From positions 114,858,734-114,922,733 of the forward strand of contig NW_023605305.1 in NCBI RefSeq assembly GCF_014898055.3: DNA of 64,000 nucleotides. The letters are read 5' to 3'. The notes under the pieces were generated by a model that saw nothing but the letters and a program-made list of their open reading frames with translations, had not been told where the DNA came from and ran no database searches. The translations under genes and the position numbers were made by a program. This document shows, in pieces, positions 44,287 through 58,300 of this stretch (within the stretch, counting starts at the first letter, position 1; the number at the start of each line of letters is the position of its first letter). Origin of the DNA: Talpa occidentalis (Eukaryota > Chordata > Mammalia > Eulipotyphla > Talpidae).

Positions 44287-47200
44287 ACTAGACCTCTGCA
44301 CTTGGTTCTGAACACAGAGTATCTAAAACTCGTAATTTCCCAAGTGATGGGTGCTAGGATTGTCTTTTGTTCTGTTTTGGCCTCTAACACAAAACTCCTA
44401 AATCTCTTGGAATTTCTTGGGTAATAGAGACATCTTTTTTGTAATGAACTGGGTGGGCTCCTGGAGAATTTTAAGATAGGATCAGGTCACCAGAAAGCCC
44501 GGATCATGATTAGAAGCCTGAGACTTTCAGCAGCCTCTTCCCAGACCATGCTTCAGGAAGGAAAGAGAGACTGGAGACGAGTTAGCATCATGCCATGTGT
44601 TGAAATCGCCACAAAAATCCTTAAACTAGGGGTTGCAGAAAACTTGCAGGTTGGTGAACACATCCTCATGCAGGGAGGGTGATAAACCCCAACTCTGTGG
44701 ACACAGAAGCTCCTGCACTTTGGACCCTTCTGGACCTTCATCTGATTGTTTTCTGTATCCTTTAACTGCATCCTTTATGATAAAATGGGGAACACGTTTC
44801 CTTGAGTTCTGTAAAACACTGTAGCAAATTATGGAACCTGGGTAGGGGATTACGGAAAACCTATCTGTAGCCTGATGGTCAGAAGGGTGGGTAACCTGGA
44901 GATCCACTGTTTGCAATTGGGTTTGAGATGGGGCTGGTCTTATGGGACCGAGTCCTTAATCTGTGGGATCAGCCTTAACCCCACGTAGTTAGTATCACGA
45001 CTGCTTGGTGTGGAAAAGTCACATATTTCGTGCCCAGGAGTATTGAGAATAGTTTTGAAAGTAAGTTCCTGGGCCAATAAGATATGAATGGAAGTGTCCT
45101 AAATTATAGAACTAAGAGAAACTTGGGAAATGGTGGAGTTTATTGGGGTGCTACAACCTTTCCCCCTCAGGCCAACTGTCTAGTGCTGAAAGGTGGACAG
45201 TCAACTGGAAGATTCCAGGAAGTATTAAAAAAAAAAAATAGAGTCTGCCCTCTAGTAGAAGACAAACATACACCAAAAAAATGTAAAAAGAATGAAAAAG
45301 AAACTGAGGAGCAGTGCTAAACAATCCACACTTCATTGTGAATTCCTTGTGCAAGGAACAAAGCCTGGAGGATTTAAAAGGAGAAAGACTTCCTTGGGAC
45401 CTAGAATTTGATTTGAAGGCTTCTGAGTGTGATTAAAACAAGGCTTTAAAGAACTGGCTTTGAGTAGTATAGGGAGAGTATGACTACAACTCAGAAAAAC
45501 CACACAAAAGAGACATCTGAAACACATCAAACAGTGAGGAGAACATGTTAGCTAAGCCGGAGACTGGGGGAAATGAGTAATTCAAGTTGTTGAAGTTTTT
45601 GGTCAGACAGATCTTTAGTTTCAGGATAAGGAGTTGGGGTTTAAGCCTGCCTTTAGTCAAGTCAGTGGGTTATCAATGATAGCTTGTGAGCTGACTGTCA
45701 TTGGTTTAACAATTTCAAAAGACCTTGAGTGACGTGGTCCTGTTGCACTGTAGAGGGAAATGCCCCCCACCCGTTCTTCTCAGGTTAGCTGAATAATTAA
45801 AATAGCATCAGTAATTTGTACTGAGAGAATGTATTTAGATTATTAAGATTCAGATTTCCAAATGGGGAGAAAAGAGTTTAAACTAAGGGATGGGGCGAGG
45901 GCCTGGGGCTCCACAGAGGAGGGGCCAACTAGAATTTCTCAGAGAAGACATTTCTACAGATAATCCTCCATCTGGATACTACCCCCAAGTCCTCATTCTT
46001 CCAGATAGCTAATGCTCATGATTCCTTCTCCAGTTAGGGGAAGGGCAAGAGCTTCTCTTTAGCCTCCAGGGCCTCAGCTGACCTCCAATCAAAATAACCT
46101 GCGTGCCAGTGAGGCTTCCTAAGGAGGCCTGTTCTGAGAATATTGGGGTGGCCTGTTTTGAGCACCTTCAAGTCCTAGTCCTCAATAAATGATCCAAAAA
46201 GGGGGTAACTATACGCTCTGAGGCTTGATTGGGTAGCAAGCCACCCTGGCTTTCTCAGTAACTTTTCCTACCACAACATATGCTTATATAAGCTCTTTTC
46301 TTTTGCTGGAAATTTTATTCTCAGTTGAGTCATCTTTTCCTCACTTTTTATCTGGTAGTCATCAGGAAAAGGCCAGGGAAAGATGACTCGCTAAGAATCT
46401 TAATTTCCCAGGGGAAGAAACCACAGACAGCAATTTTATGCAACTCTTAGCTAGATATAAATTTAAACTCCTACCTACGTTATAAATTAGTAAGAATCAT
46501 TTTAAGCAGTCATGTGAAGTTCCTCAAAATTCACCAGGAATGAGTTAATTTCAAAGCTTGACTATCAACTGAATTGTGAACTTTCCTATTGCCCCAACGC
46601 TTATTTGCTAAAACACCAGCCTGTGTTAGGGTTAAGCTGGAGTTATGCAAGTCTTGAACTGAGAGGCCTTTAGAAATTCATCCCACGTGTTATCACGCTT
46701 CCTAAAACCTATTTTTAAGAAATACACCTGAGAAGATTAAAAACCACCTCCAACCTCATTTTATCAGGGAACTTAAGGAAGGGCACGTGGAAATGTGCTT
46801 AGCAAGCACCAAGGCGAAGCTTACAGCCGGCAAAGTCTTACAGGACCCAGTGCCTTATCCTTGCTCAGGAGAAAACATTTTCTGGAGTGTGAACACACAG
46901 GACTCTACTGTTTAGCTTTCACCAAGTGAAGAACAGCAGCAGCAGCAGCTTGGTGAGGAAAGTTTTCACGGAAACAGGTCGTGAAGAACAGAGGGCTTCC
47001 GGCACTCAGACCCGGCACAAGGACTGAGATCTGGGATGGTTGTGGGAACCGTCCTGCGTCCACAGGGCCCTGGGGGCATCACTAGCCTTTGCCCACGGAA
47101 CGCCCGAGTGTGAACAGTGAAAAAGATCTCCAGATACTGCAAAACCTGGGGACGAGCCACTGGGTTAGAAGGAAAGATGGCAAAGCCGGGGCTTACAGCC

Positions 47201-47600
47201 AGCCAGCCAGAGATAGCAAATGGGGATTTTAGAGAGTTTGTGGTAGGCATATAAAGACAAGTTTTGTGAAAAAAGTGTGCACAGGAACCGAGCACCTTGA
47301 AACCTTTGGAGCATTTCGGGTCAGAGCAGCGGTAGAGCACCCTGGGCCCTCTCCGCTGCCTGCACCCCGACTCCCATTGAGGGTGCGAGGGGGTGGGGGT
47401 GGGTCGCCCGCGCGGCAGCCTCTCGCCACAGCAAGAGCCTCCCACCAGGTGGCACCCCGGGTCTACGGCAGGTTCCACTTCTTTGAGCAGGCAGAGGGCT
47501 CTGCACCCCGGCCCCACCCCAGCCTGGAGCTGGCATTACTCGCGCTCAGGCCCGCCCCAGGGCACCGAGAACCAAGCCCCCTCCCGGCAAGCGCCACAGC
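42070..47600. other. Intergenic, no gene recognised
   Basis: About 5.5 kb without a recognised exon, RNA gene or young mobile element, apart from the microsatellite at 44,244. In human, alternative 3' exons of H2BC18 lie on this side of the gene, but I could not identify them by eye. Confidence 0.45.
44244..44288. repeat. (TC)n(AC)n compound microsatellite
   Basis: About 20 bp of TC dinucleotides followed directly by about 26 bp of AC dinucleotides. Confidence 0.95.
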
Positions 47601-47622
47601 AGCTTTTCCAGACAATGGAAGT

Positions 47623-47638
47623 GGCTCTGAAAAGAGCC
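47623..47638 (-). terminator. H2BC18 histone 3' stem-loop
   Basis: GGCTCTTTTCAGAGCC on minus: 6-bp stem with a 4-nt loop, 40 bp after the stop codon. It binds SLBP and directs cleavage instead of polyadenylation. A purine tract (GGAAAAGCT) at 47,610-47,601 is the likely U7 snRNA pairing element. Confidence 0.95.
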
Positions 47639-47678
47639 TTTGGGTTCAAGCAGATGTTCTTTCGCCCCCGGCGCGCCC

Positions 47679-48074
<396 letters not shown>

Positions 48075-48125
48075 TCACGAGCAGAAGCGATCGTGAATAA
48101 GAGGCAGCGGGCCGCTCACGCGCTA

Positions 48126-48178
48126 CTTATAGAGCCCGTATGCAAATGAAGGCTCTCACAGTGCTGCGCTGTTATTGG
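48126..48178 (-). promoter_or_regulatory. H2BC18 core promoter: TATA, octamer, CCAAT
   Basis: Read on minus: CCAAT at 48,178-48,174, octamer ATTTGCAT at 48,147-48,140 and CTATAAG at 48,132-48,126, about 67-73 bp from the ATG. The octamer is the OCT1 site typical of H2B genes and drives S-phase transcription. Confidence 0.85.
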
Positions 48179-48179
48179 T

Positions 48180-49040
48180 TAATTCCCAGCAGTGTCGTCA
48201 GAGAGGGGTGGAGCCTATGTAAATAATAGCTTCAGCTCGCTCTTCCCTAGCGGCCATTACATCAAAAGTCTTGTTGGCCAATCAAGATATTCCGCTTCTC
48301 ATTAACGGAATGTGAAGTTACGTGAAGAGGGAGTTTCACCTGTTTTGGGGTGTTTTTCACTTTCCGTTAGACTTGTATACCCGGGAGGTCTGAACCGGCA
48401 GCTGGACACGTTAACTTTCATTTTTGCATCGTTTTATTCTACATTTGTGAGTTTGCGCTTGGATTTTGGGGCAGTAATCCGTCAGTCCACAGCAGAATGT
48501 CGCCAGGTCCTTATTTTCCTCACATCCGCATCCCGGCTTGCACCGCCCTTACTATGCAACGAGGATAGTAACTAATTTATACAATCACTTAAACGAGCCT
48601 CAAAAAAGCTTTAAAATTCTTACGGAGCTGCTCCTCATCTCCCTCCCGTCCTCGGGATCTTTTATCTCGGGACTCGGCCTCCCCGCCCCCATCCTTTTTA
48701 TTAGTTAAAATTCCGGGCAGCTGCCGGGAGATCGGTATTTAGTTTAATTCTAACAACCGCGGGATCAGTTGAAGACTCCCATACCCGGCCATCACTTGAG
48801 GGCCTTGAAAAAGCATCGTTAATTGATGTATGCAGATGTTTTAACTTTGCGCTGGCAGCATTTCCCCGGTTACAAAGACTTGTGACAAATGCCCTAGAAC
48901 TTGGCCCTTCTCTTACCGCCAGCAGACTAAGATCATGCTTTGATTCCATAACCCCGTCACCCACCAGGTGCAAACTCCCCCTGACCTCTCCTCTCGGGAC
49001 CCCGGGGCTTGGAGACTCGCGCCAGCTGCTCTTCTTGAAA
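48180..49040. other. Spacer between H2BC18 and H3.2 gene 1
   Basis: Promoter-distal sequence of H2BC18 and 3' flank of the H3 gene. No other gene seen. Confidence 0.6.
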
Positions 49041-49048
49041 ACGTGGGC

Positions 49049-49064
49049 GGCTCTGAAAAGAGCC
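49049..49064 (-). terminator. H3.2 gene 1 histone stem-loop and U7 element
   Basis: GGCTCTTTTCAGAGCC on minus, about 28 bp past the stop codon, followed by CAAGAAGAGC (49,037-49,028), a close match to the histone downstream element that pairs with U7 snRNA. Confidence 0.95.
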
Positions 49065-49092
49065 GTTAGGTCGCCTGCTCCCAACGTGCGCC

Positions 49093-49518
<426 letters not shown>

Positions 49519-49545
49519 TTATTCGGGAAACCTCAGGCAGTCTTA

Positions 49546-49573
49546 TTTATAGACATAGCTTCGTCTTGATTGG
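49546..49573 (-). promoter_or_regulatory. H3.2 gene 1 TATA and CCAAT boxes
   Basis: TATAAA on minus at 49,551-49,546, about 43 bp from the ATG, and CCAAT at 49,573-49,569. Spacing is usual for histone H3 genes. Confidence 0.85.
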
Positions 49574-49579
49574 ACCAGA

Positions 49580-51335
49580 CAAGCTAGGAATTTCCAGACT
49601 GTTGATCTCATTGGTTAAAATCAATGTTACTTGCCGGGGCAGAAGATTTACTCTAATACCGTCCCCTATTTCCCCTTTCCAGTACTTCTCTGTAATCTCA
49701 TGCATCACAACTCAAAAGATCTTTCTTTTGAAACTGTTCTATATGTACTCTCTCATTTAATAGATGTTATTTTCCTCATTTTACAATAAGGAAATTGAGT
49801 CTCAGAGAAACTTTGGCTTGTGTCAGATGAGTGACAAGGTCTGCAAATTATTGTAAAGCAAAAGAATGAAATTATAATGGATTTTCAGTTTCATCAGCTT
49901 TGACAGTACACATAGAAGAATTTTCCCATGCATTCAAATCACCCAGTGTTTCTTAAACTTCTCCACTCAATTACTCCCATCAGAGGAGGAAACTACCCTC
50001 TGGGGTCCAGAATACATTTCAAAGCAGCCCATACAAGTGCCCCATTTCTTTTACAATGTTCTTCCCCCCCCCCCAAGTTTGCACTCTTAACCACATTTAT
50101 GGACACGTTCACATAAATAAGAAGAAAATTCTCAAACTCTATACTCATTTAGAATCCAACAGTCATGGGATTTGTTTTACCTTTTTAATGTCAAGGAGAA
50201 GAAAAAATATTCTATCCTTTTGGATTCTTCTCAGGTCTAGCAATCAAATTTTCATTTGCTAAGTTCATAAAAGAACAAATTCAAGTATATATGTATGGAA
50301 AATATTTGAAAGCCAAGAAGGCAAAGAAGAAGATATATTTTAAGCTAAGGAAGGACACAGAGGTTTGAGGCTTCAGGGAGAAAGTAGGGGCTCACATGAC
50401 CAGCAGAGGGGGCGCTCATGACAAAGGGACCAGGTATTCTGTGATTAGGTGTTTTCTCTGCCATATAGAAAGATTACTCCTGGCAAAAATCCCAATAGTG
50501 GGTAATACCATTAATTTTCAAATTCTCCCCAGTAGCTAAAGGAGTGGTAAAAATTACTCTTGAACCTGCAGGTCCTCAAGTGACATCAGATGGAAATAAT
50601 CTACATGCCAAAGTGCAGGGGGCGGGGCACAGGTCTGAACATCTTTCAGGTGTCTAGCTGAATATCTTTTGAAGGTCTACCCCTCAGTAACAGAATAAGA
50701 CAATTCCAAGGGCCTTCTGGCACAATAAAGAATTAATATAAGAATTTATACTTTTCAGAAAACAGATGACAATTTAAATATTAACTCCAAGGCAAACAAT
50801 TAAATAAGATAAGCAGAATAATAAGCTTTTAAGGGTTATAGGTAACTGTTCTCAGACTACAAAATTCTGTTATGTGGGGCTGCTATAGCAATCACCTTTA
50901 ATAACAGAATTCAGATGCACATTACTTCAGTTTCACCTAGTCTCCACATTCAACAATCTAGTGATAGTCCTGTGAATGTTGTCAAAACATGATTTTATTT
51001 AAAGAAGTGGAGGGGGGTTCAAAACAGTTCTCCCCAAGGTCTGACAGCTCATCATGTGATTATTGTGAGCTGAAGGCAATCAAGATCCTGCACGTTCAAA
51101 AGAAAACTTTTGACTCTCTCTTAACTACTTATAAGAATTTAGATAGGAGACCTTGCCCATATAAGTTATTATCAGAAATAACTTTTTATTACCCATGTGT
51201 ACTACAGGGCAGGCATCTAACTGTCAAACTTCTGCTCTTAGCATCATGTGAATTGCCTGCCTCTCCTTTTGAGGCCCCAGGCCCCCATCCCATTCCTTAG
51301 CTCAGGATGGCAAATGTACCTCATTCTACTTTTTT
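49580..51335. other. Spacer after H3.2 gene 1
   Basis: No gene. From about 50,330 it holds a family B repeat copy. The H4 gene that human carries between its H3 genes was not found here. Confidence 0.55.
50330..50715 (+). repeat. Family B dispersed repeat, copy 1 (partial)
   Basis: Shares with the copy at 52,318 the order gctcacatgac..., agtaataccattaattttcaa-like sequence, ctaaaggagtggtaaaaatt, aataatctacatgccaaagt and a ctacccctc end. The 5' part is missing. Probably an old LTR family. Confidence 0.65.
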
Positions 51336-51343
51336 TGTCTTCA

Positions 51344-51913
51344 TGTAACAGGGTGGTCCCCAGGAAAGGGGGAGTTTCCCTGCCCCACCCAAGGGAGGGT
51401 GGAGCTGAGCAGAGAGGAGAAGCTGCAGAAGAGACTGAGGAAGGAAGCAGGATGGAGCCAGGAGACCTGGAGGAGGCGCATGGAGCCTAGAGACATGTGA
51501 AGAAACTGTGCTTGTCTTTTGGTCGTGGACTGGGGTGAGACCCATGGGGAGGTGACAATGGCAGCTTTTATCTTGATGTTGATTTTGCTCTTTTCCTTCC
51601 GGGCTTGTCTGGTAGTTTCTGACCCTTTGCTGTAGGTCCCCACTGGAAGATGCTTTAGACTTGTGGCAGGCTTTGGGGCCTTGCTCTGCGCCATTCCCAT
51701 ATGGATGGACTTTTACCCACGAGGGGATGGGTAACTTTGGGTGCTTCATTTAGAAACTAGACTCTTTGCCTTACCTGTATTGTTTCCTAGTTTTATTAAA
51801 GTTCCTTCCCGTTAAAGTCTCATATGTTTTGTGTTGATGCGGCGGATGGCAGAACCCATTTAGAATAGGCAGGTTTGCAGGGTTTGGGCTGACCCTCTCC
51901 CTGTCCTATAACA
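51344..51913 (+). mobile_element. Solo LTR, family A, copy 3
   Basis: A 570-bp plus-strand LTR starting TGTAACAGGG and ending CTATAACA, with the 4-bp duplication TTCA (51,340-51,343 and 51,914-51,917). ATTAAA at 51,795-51,800 serves as the poly(A)-type signal. It sits between the two H3.2 genes. Its terminal inverted repeats are less perfect than those of the other two copies. Confidence 0.85.
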
Positions 51914-51919
51914 TTCAGA

Positions 51920-52310
51920 CCTCTCATGCCTAAGCGGGCTGCCTTTACGTGAAATGAAATTTTGTTTTTATCTTGTTAATCAGTATTATATCAATTTAAT
52001 TATTAGATCAGACAAAAGAATCTTGCAGTATAGCTATTTCCTCCCTACACCAACAATGTCTGTCTTTTCCTTGACTACAAAGAAACACACTTGCTCTTTT
52101 TTGGACCCTTTAGAACTTTTCCAGAATTATCACATTATTGTACATCTCTTTCATATGTTATATATTCCCCCATTCTGACTGACTGATTTCATTTTTTTGT
52201 GTGAACTAACATCGTAGTTCAATGTTTAGCATAAACTCAATACTTGTTTAGAAAATGAGTACTTCCTGCATTTGACTGCTTTTAAACACTAGTGAAAAAG
52301 AAAGTGTAAT
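51920..52310. other. Spacer, no gene seen
   Basis: AT-rich sequence between the LTR and the next repeat. Nothing recognised. Confidence 0.5.
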
Positions 52311-52317
52311 GGTGACA

Positions 52318-52870
52318 GAAAGGAAATTTCCCCCTATCCCTATAGGTTCTTTCTTCTTCAGCTAGTCAAGTGATCAAATTGACATAAGATAGATTAGTAG
52401 GAGGGAAAGAACAGATTTAATTCTATAACTATGGAGAAACTATATAAATGTAGATTCTAAAGCCAATGGGCAAAATGAGGGTTTATCTATATCTATATCT
52501 CTATACATCTATACCTATTTCTATATATAGCTACATCCTGAACTAAGGAATGGGATAGGTAATTGGGTTTTCATATGATGAAGTCCAGAGGCCTTATGAT
52601 TAGACATTTGGCCTGCCATATAGATAGGTTCCTCTGATAAATAATTGTTTCTGATAAAACTACTAATTCTTGGCACTACCTTCAATTTTCATCCTTCTAA
52701 GAAGTTAAGAAGTGGTAAAAGTTTCTCTTGACTGAGGCTTCAGGGCCTCCATTGACCTCACTTGAAAATAATCCACATGCCAAAGTGACAACTCTTAGAG
52801 AGGCTTGCTGTGAACATCTTAGGGGGACCTACCCTTCGACAAGCAAAACCAAATTACAACATGTTTAATC
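52318..52870 (+). repeat. Family B dispersed repeat, copy 2
   Basis: The most complete copy: ggaaatttccccctatccc start, ttgacataagatagattag, atggagaaactatataaatg, ctgaactaaggaatggg, agaagtggtaaaagtttctc, aataatccacatgccaaagt and ctacccttc end. A short imperfect atctat repeat lies inside (about 52,484-52,530). Confidence 0.65.
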
Positions 52871-52879
52871 AATCCCAAG

Positions 52880-53935
52880 ACAAGGCTGACAGAAAAGATG
52901 GGTTTTAGTGTCAGGGAGAATGACCCAAGGCAGAATTGAGGGGTGGGGTGGGGAGCCTCTGCGATGTGCATGTATCTAACAAAATGTATCTAACAAACAA
53001 GAACACTAACAACAGTGCAGATAAATCATTGCTTAACAATTAACAGCAAATCATTACTTAACTCTCTGTCCCCAGGAACTTCTTTGTTGTAGCCATCAGT
53101 TCAGCAACTACTAAGCAGAAGAGTTACTGGCTTGCAACTTATCAGTCAGACCCAGTTGGCGGAAGCATACTGAGAAGAACTATGAACTTATCTGACCTTG
53201 TTATCATTATAATATCAAGATCTCTGCCCCTGGGTAGAATTTGCACAGAAATTTCTCCAATTTTTCATTCTCCATATGAAAAACCATGTTCTCCTGTTGC
53301 AGCTGCACTAGGCTACTCCAAAATTCTCTGCCCCCACTCACGTGGAATATCAGCCCTTATGTTAGGATCCTTGAGGCCTGTATAGGGAGAGACTGTTGTC
53401 CCTCAGGGAGACACTCACCGTTAAAGTCTTCCTGGAACTTTCTGTTGCTCCACCGCTTCAATACATCTCAGCTTCAAAATCATAGGCTGTGGTTACAGTC
53501 CTGTAGGGTAAATGGTTTTTCAGGCTTTTCTGCCCTCCCACCATAAGGAATGCCCTGCTTGATGGGGCAACTGCAGTTGTTACATTCTTGTGTTTACTTT
53601 TGTGGGTCATGGGAGGAGTGTGGAGATAGTCAAGGAGAGAAGCAGAAGAGGCAGGAGAGAGAAAGGGAGAAAGAAAGCCAGAATAGGCCAGAGTGAAGAT
53701 TTGATGGCACATCTGCCTGCCGTGTACCTGTTTGCCACACTACATGTAAAGCTCAATAAAAGTCTGAGAAAGCCACTGAGGGCTCCAGGACTCTCCTTTA
53801 CCTGGTCTGCTTGGATCACATATAACCTGCTCTGTCCCCTATCCTGTCCCTACGAGTCCTTATTTCATTTTTGAGTGAGGAGTACAAGAACCCGCTCTTG
53901 CTGGCTGGTAACAGAATAGAGATTAAGTTATAGGA
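52880..53935. other. Spacer, no gene recognised
   Basis: Mixed sequence. The part from about 53,750 (caataaaagtctgag, then an ending near ggctggtaacag) looks LTR-like, but I cannot define both ends. Confidence 0.4.
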
Positions 53936-53939
53936 GCAC

Positions 53940-54260
53940 AGGGGGAAAAAGATTCCCCAACCTCTGGGTTCTTCTTGGGCTGGCAGAGCAACAAATTGAT
54001 ATAAGACAGATTAGTATGAAAAAAAGAACAAATATAATTATATTCATATGGAGAATTTACATAACTCTAAATTCTAGAGTAACATCCTGAGCTAAGGGAT
54101 GAAACAGGGTCTGGGATGTCAAGGAGAGGGCAGGGGGCCTCACATGACACCTGATGTGACTTGACACGAGGAAACCTGGCTTCATGCTGTTTGCTCTTAC
54201 TAGAGATGGTTTTCTCCAGTGAGAGCTTGTATCTGGAACGTCCCTAAGTCTACACCATCT
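53940..54260 (+). repeat. Family B dispersed repeat, copy 3 (3' truncated)
   Basis: Starts gggggaaaaagattcccc, then ctgggttcttcttgggctgg, gcaacaaattgatataagac and agattag, ctctaaattctagagtaaca and cctgagctaagggatg. Aligns with the 5' half of copy 2. Confidence 0.65.
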
Positions 54261-54785
54261 GCATTCGTAAAGAGTAACATCCACCCAAGCCTCCCGACCG
54301 AGCGCCGCCACACGCCAGGGTGACACAGGGTGGGGAAAGCCTATCTCCACATCTTGGGGAGGCTGATCCTGAAAGAGGTGGTGCTACAGCTTGTCGGGCT
54401 GTGGTGCGGCTTCCTCCCAGGTGGAAGGAACTCAGGAGGAGACTTAGGACAAAGGGCTTCCTTAGGGCAGATGCGGGCGACCAGGGCAAGCCTGGCCCCC
54501 CTCGCGCTGGTTTCCAAAGGCCGCAGCTCAAACAACTGGAACACAGCAACGCAGCACACTTTCCAGCAGCGGTTTCTGACCTCCCACAGCATGTTTTTGG
54601 GGGGGCATGTTCGCTACCGTTGGCCACGGAGCCGGAGGGGTGGCTTAGGGCGGCTGTGCACACGGTGCCCTTCAGTGTGCAAAGGGAAGCGAGTCCCTGC
54701 GAGGGGAGAAGAAGCACGAAGCCCTCGGCACTGATGAGAGGCCCACCGTGGAGAGTCTACGTTTGAACACTGACTTGGGGGGATT

Positions 54786-55737
54786 GTGACAGACTTGGGA
54801 TTTATAGGCGTCTAGTGGCAAGTAGGGCCAAGGGCCATAATGCTACAGGAGGCCTTGATGCCTCAGCCCGATAAGACACTGGCAAGCAGCGAAGCTCAAA
54901 GGGCCTCACACCATGGGGCTGAAGCTAAAGGGCCTCACACTGTGGGGCCGAAGATTCCTTGTGCCTCACACCGTGGGGCTGAAGATTTAACATCCCTTTA
55001 TTTTTTGTTCTTGGTCATAAAAAGAGAAAAATTTATCAGAAAAGTACATTAGGCAATAAATTATATGTATCAGTAGACTGCAAGCAATTGGCACAGAAAA
55101 TTACCTGTTTAGAAATTAGTTACTACACAATTTGGCCCACTTGACAATGGGAGACAATTTATTGTACATATCTGACAAGCAAACCAGCACAACTATCATA
55201 GTAAGTCCTTCTTTTGCTTTTTTAGAAGTTCCTTTTTATTTAGAAGTTTCTTAGGAAAGTTTTTAAATGAAGTTAACTGTGTTAAGAAGTTTCTAGGTAG
55301 AAAAAGTTCTGATAGCTGAGAAGCAGCTGGTCTCCAGCTGAAGGCCATATGAATAGAAGAGTCTTTTGATGCCAAGGCTTTAGCTGATAGGGATGTCCTG
55401 GCGGCTCTCCAGTGTCTTAGGTAATTGTCTAGCTGAAATAATAAGTTTTAGTGTTAGGTCTGGTTTTTTATCTATTAACCTTGAAGGCTACTGTCTAGCT
55501 GAGACCCGTAGGAGCCAGTAGTCTATGGGAGTATAATACACTAATTGTTTCTATTTTATACACGATGATGTGTTTTTTGCTTACTAAAAATGAATAAATA
55601 AAGACCTGCTGAGCCTCTCGGCAGAAGATACTTGCACCCCGTCCAGTGTCAGTGTCTCCTCACTACCTCATCCCGTTCCCCTCAGCCCTTAACGTGTGGC
55701 CTAGGCCGTCTCATCCTTTCAGGAACCCCTGACACAA
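54786..55737 (+). mobile_element. Possible LTR with U3 tandem repeats
   Basis: Starts TGTGACAG and ends near CTGACACA, with an AATAAATAAAG poly(A)-type signal at about 55,589 and a C/T-rich tail after it, which is how an LTR R-U5 region looks. Three tandem units at 54,901-54,988 would be U3 enhancer repeats. I could not find a matching target duplication, so the ends and the assignment are uncertain. Confidence 0.4.
54901..54988. repeat. Three tandem units of about 30 bp
   Basis: The unit ggcctcacaccatggggctg plus aag and a short spacer occurs three times in a row, with a few substitutions each. Confidence 0.85.
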
Positions 55738-57121
55738 CATTTTGCCGGAGGCTGGTCCCCGGCACCATAAGAAACAAGACAAATGAGTAAAGAAAAAAAA
55801 AAGACTTTTCAGTAAAGATCCACCCTTGCTTTCTGACGCAGAAACCACCACAGTGGCGGGCGGATTCCCCCACAGGAGCGCAGGAAAAGGACGGAGCCGG
55901 CGCCGACCAGGCCGCTCCCACGGGCAGGCCCGGGCTGACGCGGAGGCAGCGCTCGTCCTTCGGCAAAACTCGGTCCGCAGGCTCGGCCGCGTCCGGGCTG
56001 TGCCTCCGTGGGGACCCGGGTGGGGATCCGAGCCGAGCACAGGCCCGCGGGGGCGTTCAGCAGACCGGGCAGAGAACAGCCGTCAGGCCTTTCTGGAAGC
56101 TTCGCTCCGTGCTCTGCGCGGTAGAGGCGGCAGCGGGGCTGGCGTCGTCGCGAGCGGGGCCCGGGCCGGGCAGGCCGGGTTGTGCGGGCTCTGACTGCCC
56201 CTGCGCGAGCGGGGGCGCACGGCTCCAGCAAAGGACACCAGCCCCGGGGCCGGCGATCTCCCCGCGCCCCCCGCGCCCCCCAGCCCGCACACCTGCGCCA
56301 GAGGCGGGGGCCACGGTTCCGGCGGGAGGCGTTGGGGACCGCGGAGAGGGGTGGGGGTGAGGACGCCCAGCGCGCGCCCCAATGGCCGCTTGGCCCTGCC
56401 CTCTCCGCGGCGGCGTTGGCTCGCAGCAGCGCGTGACGCCGCGGGGCCCGGGAAGGGGGGGACGGGGGTGTGGTGAGGTGGCGTTCAGTGCGCTGCTGTG
56501 CGGGGCGTTCCCTCTGGGGATTCCACATTTCCTGACACCTGCCATGACTGCGGGGGGGGGGGGCGGCGTCCTCGTCCACGGGTGGAGCCCCTGACCCGGG
56601 TCCGGGGAGCCTCCTTCTGGGTCGCGGCCGGGGACGGCCCCGATGAGACCCCGCCCGGGAGGGCGGCCGAGGGGCCCGCAGACGCCCCGACCGTGGGCTT
56701 GGGCCGAGGAGCAGGGCGTGGGCGCTGCTTCTCCGCGGCCAGGGGCCCTGCCGTTACCTCTGAAAGTCCAAGGACCGGGAAGAGCAGGGAGCCGCCGACC
56801 TTCGCTGGGGCGTCAGCGGCGGCGGGGCCAGCGGGTCGCAGGCGTCGCGCGCCCCCAGTCAAGACTCGCCTGCCCTCGAGCCGCTCTCGGCCATGAGGAG
56901 CCCCGCCCACCCCCCCGCCGGACGACCCGCAGCTCTGGGCGACCGCGGAGGGAAAGGCCGCCCCGTGACGCTGAGCCCTTCCCCGGCCGTCTGGGCAGCG
57001 CAGAGCGCAGGGGAAGCCCGCGGGCCGAGCCGGCTCCCGCCACGCGCCCCCCCTCCCCGGGCCCTGCCCCGCGCCGGCGCCGCCGGCCCGCGCACAGCTC
57101 CTTCCGACTGCCCGTGTGGGT

Positions 57122-57137
57122 GGCTCTGAAAAGAGCC
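57122..57137 (-). terminator. H3.2 gene 2 histone stem-loop
   Basis: GGCTCTTTTCAGAGCC on minus, 38 bp past the stop. The following GGAAGGAGCTG (57,105-57,095) fits the U7 snRNA pairing element. Confidence 0.95.
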
Positions 57138-57175
57138 TTTGGGTGCGATGGGACGTCGGGCCGAGCGCGTCGTCT

Positions 57176-57725
<550 letters not shown>

Positions 57726-57729
57726 CCGC

Positions 57730-58300
57730 GGCGCCACGGCCCTCCGGCTCCGACTGGCTCTGGCGGCTCGGCCCGGGCCCCGCCCCCTCGCTCCCGCCCC
57801 TCCCGTTGGCCAAACCTCGGCCCGCGCCCGAGCGCCTCCGCCAGCCCGCCGCTCCTGGTGGGGGGGGACGGTAGCCCCGCGAGCGGCGAGACGCCCCCCT
57901 TCCGTAGCGCGCCCTGCAGTCACGAGCGGAGTTTCCCCTTTGCGCGCCTCTCTCGGGGCGGAAAGTTTTGCCCGCCCGCCCCGCGCTCACAGGAGTGGGC
58001 GGGCGCCCGCGGCTCGGCGCAGCCCGGCCGCCCTGCCGGCCCTGCGCCCGCCTCGCCCACCGGCGCGGGCCCGACCTAGGCCTGCCCCACGCTCGCATGT
58101 TCTCTGCTCCCCCGCCCCCCTGACCCCCTCACGCCTAGCGGGGAGAGCGCACCCCACCATCCCGGGACGGGGCCCGCGGCCGTCCCATCTACTTCCTGCA
58201 CACACGCGCCGGGAAGTAACGGGAGCGGGGCGCGGGCGGCCCCGCCGGCCACCGCCAGGACAGACTCGCACGCGCGCTGACCGTAAACAGCTCCTTTATT
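57730..58300. other. Spacer between H3.2 gene 2 and H2A
   Basis: GC-rich. The frames here are compositional. No gene besides the H2A 3' signals. Confidence 0.6.
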
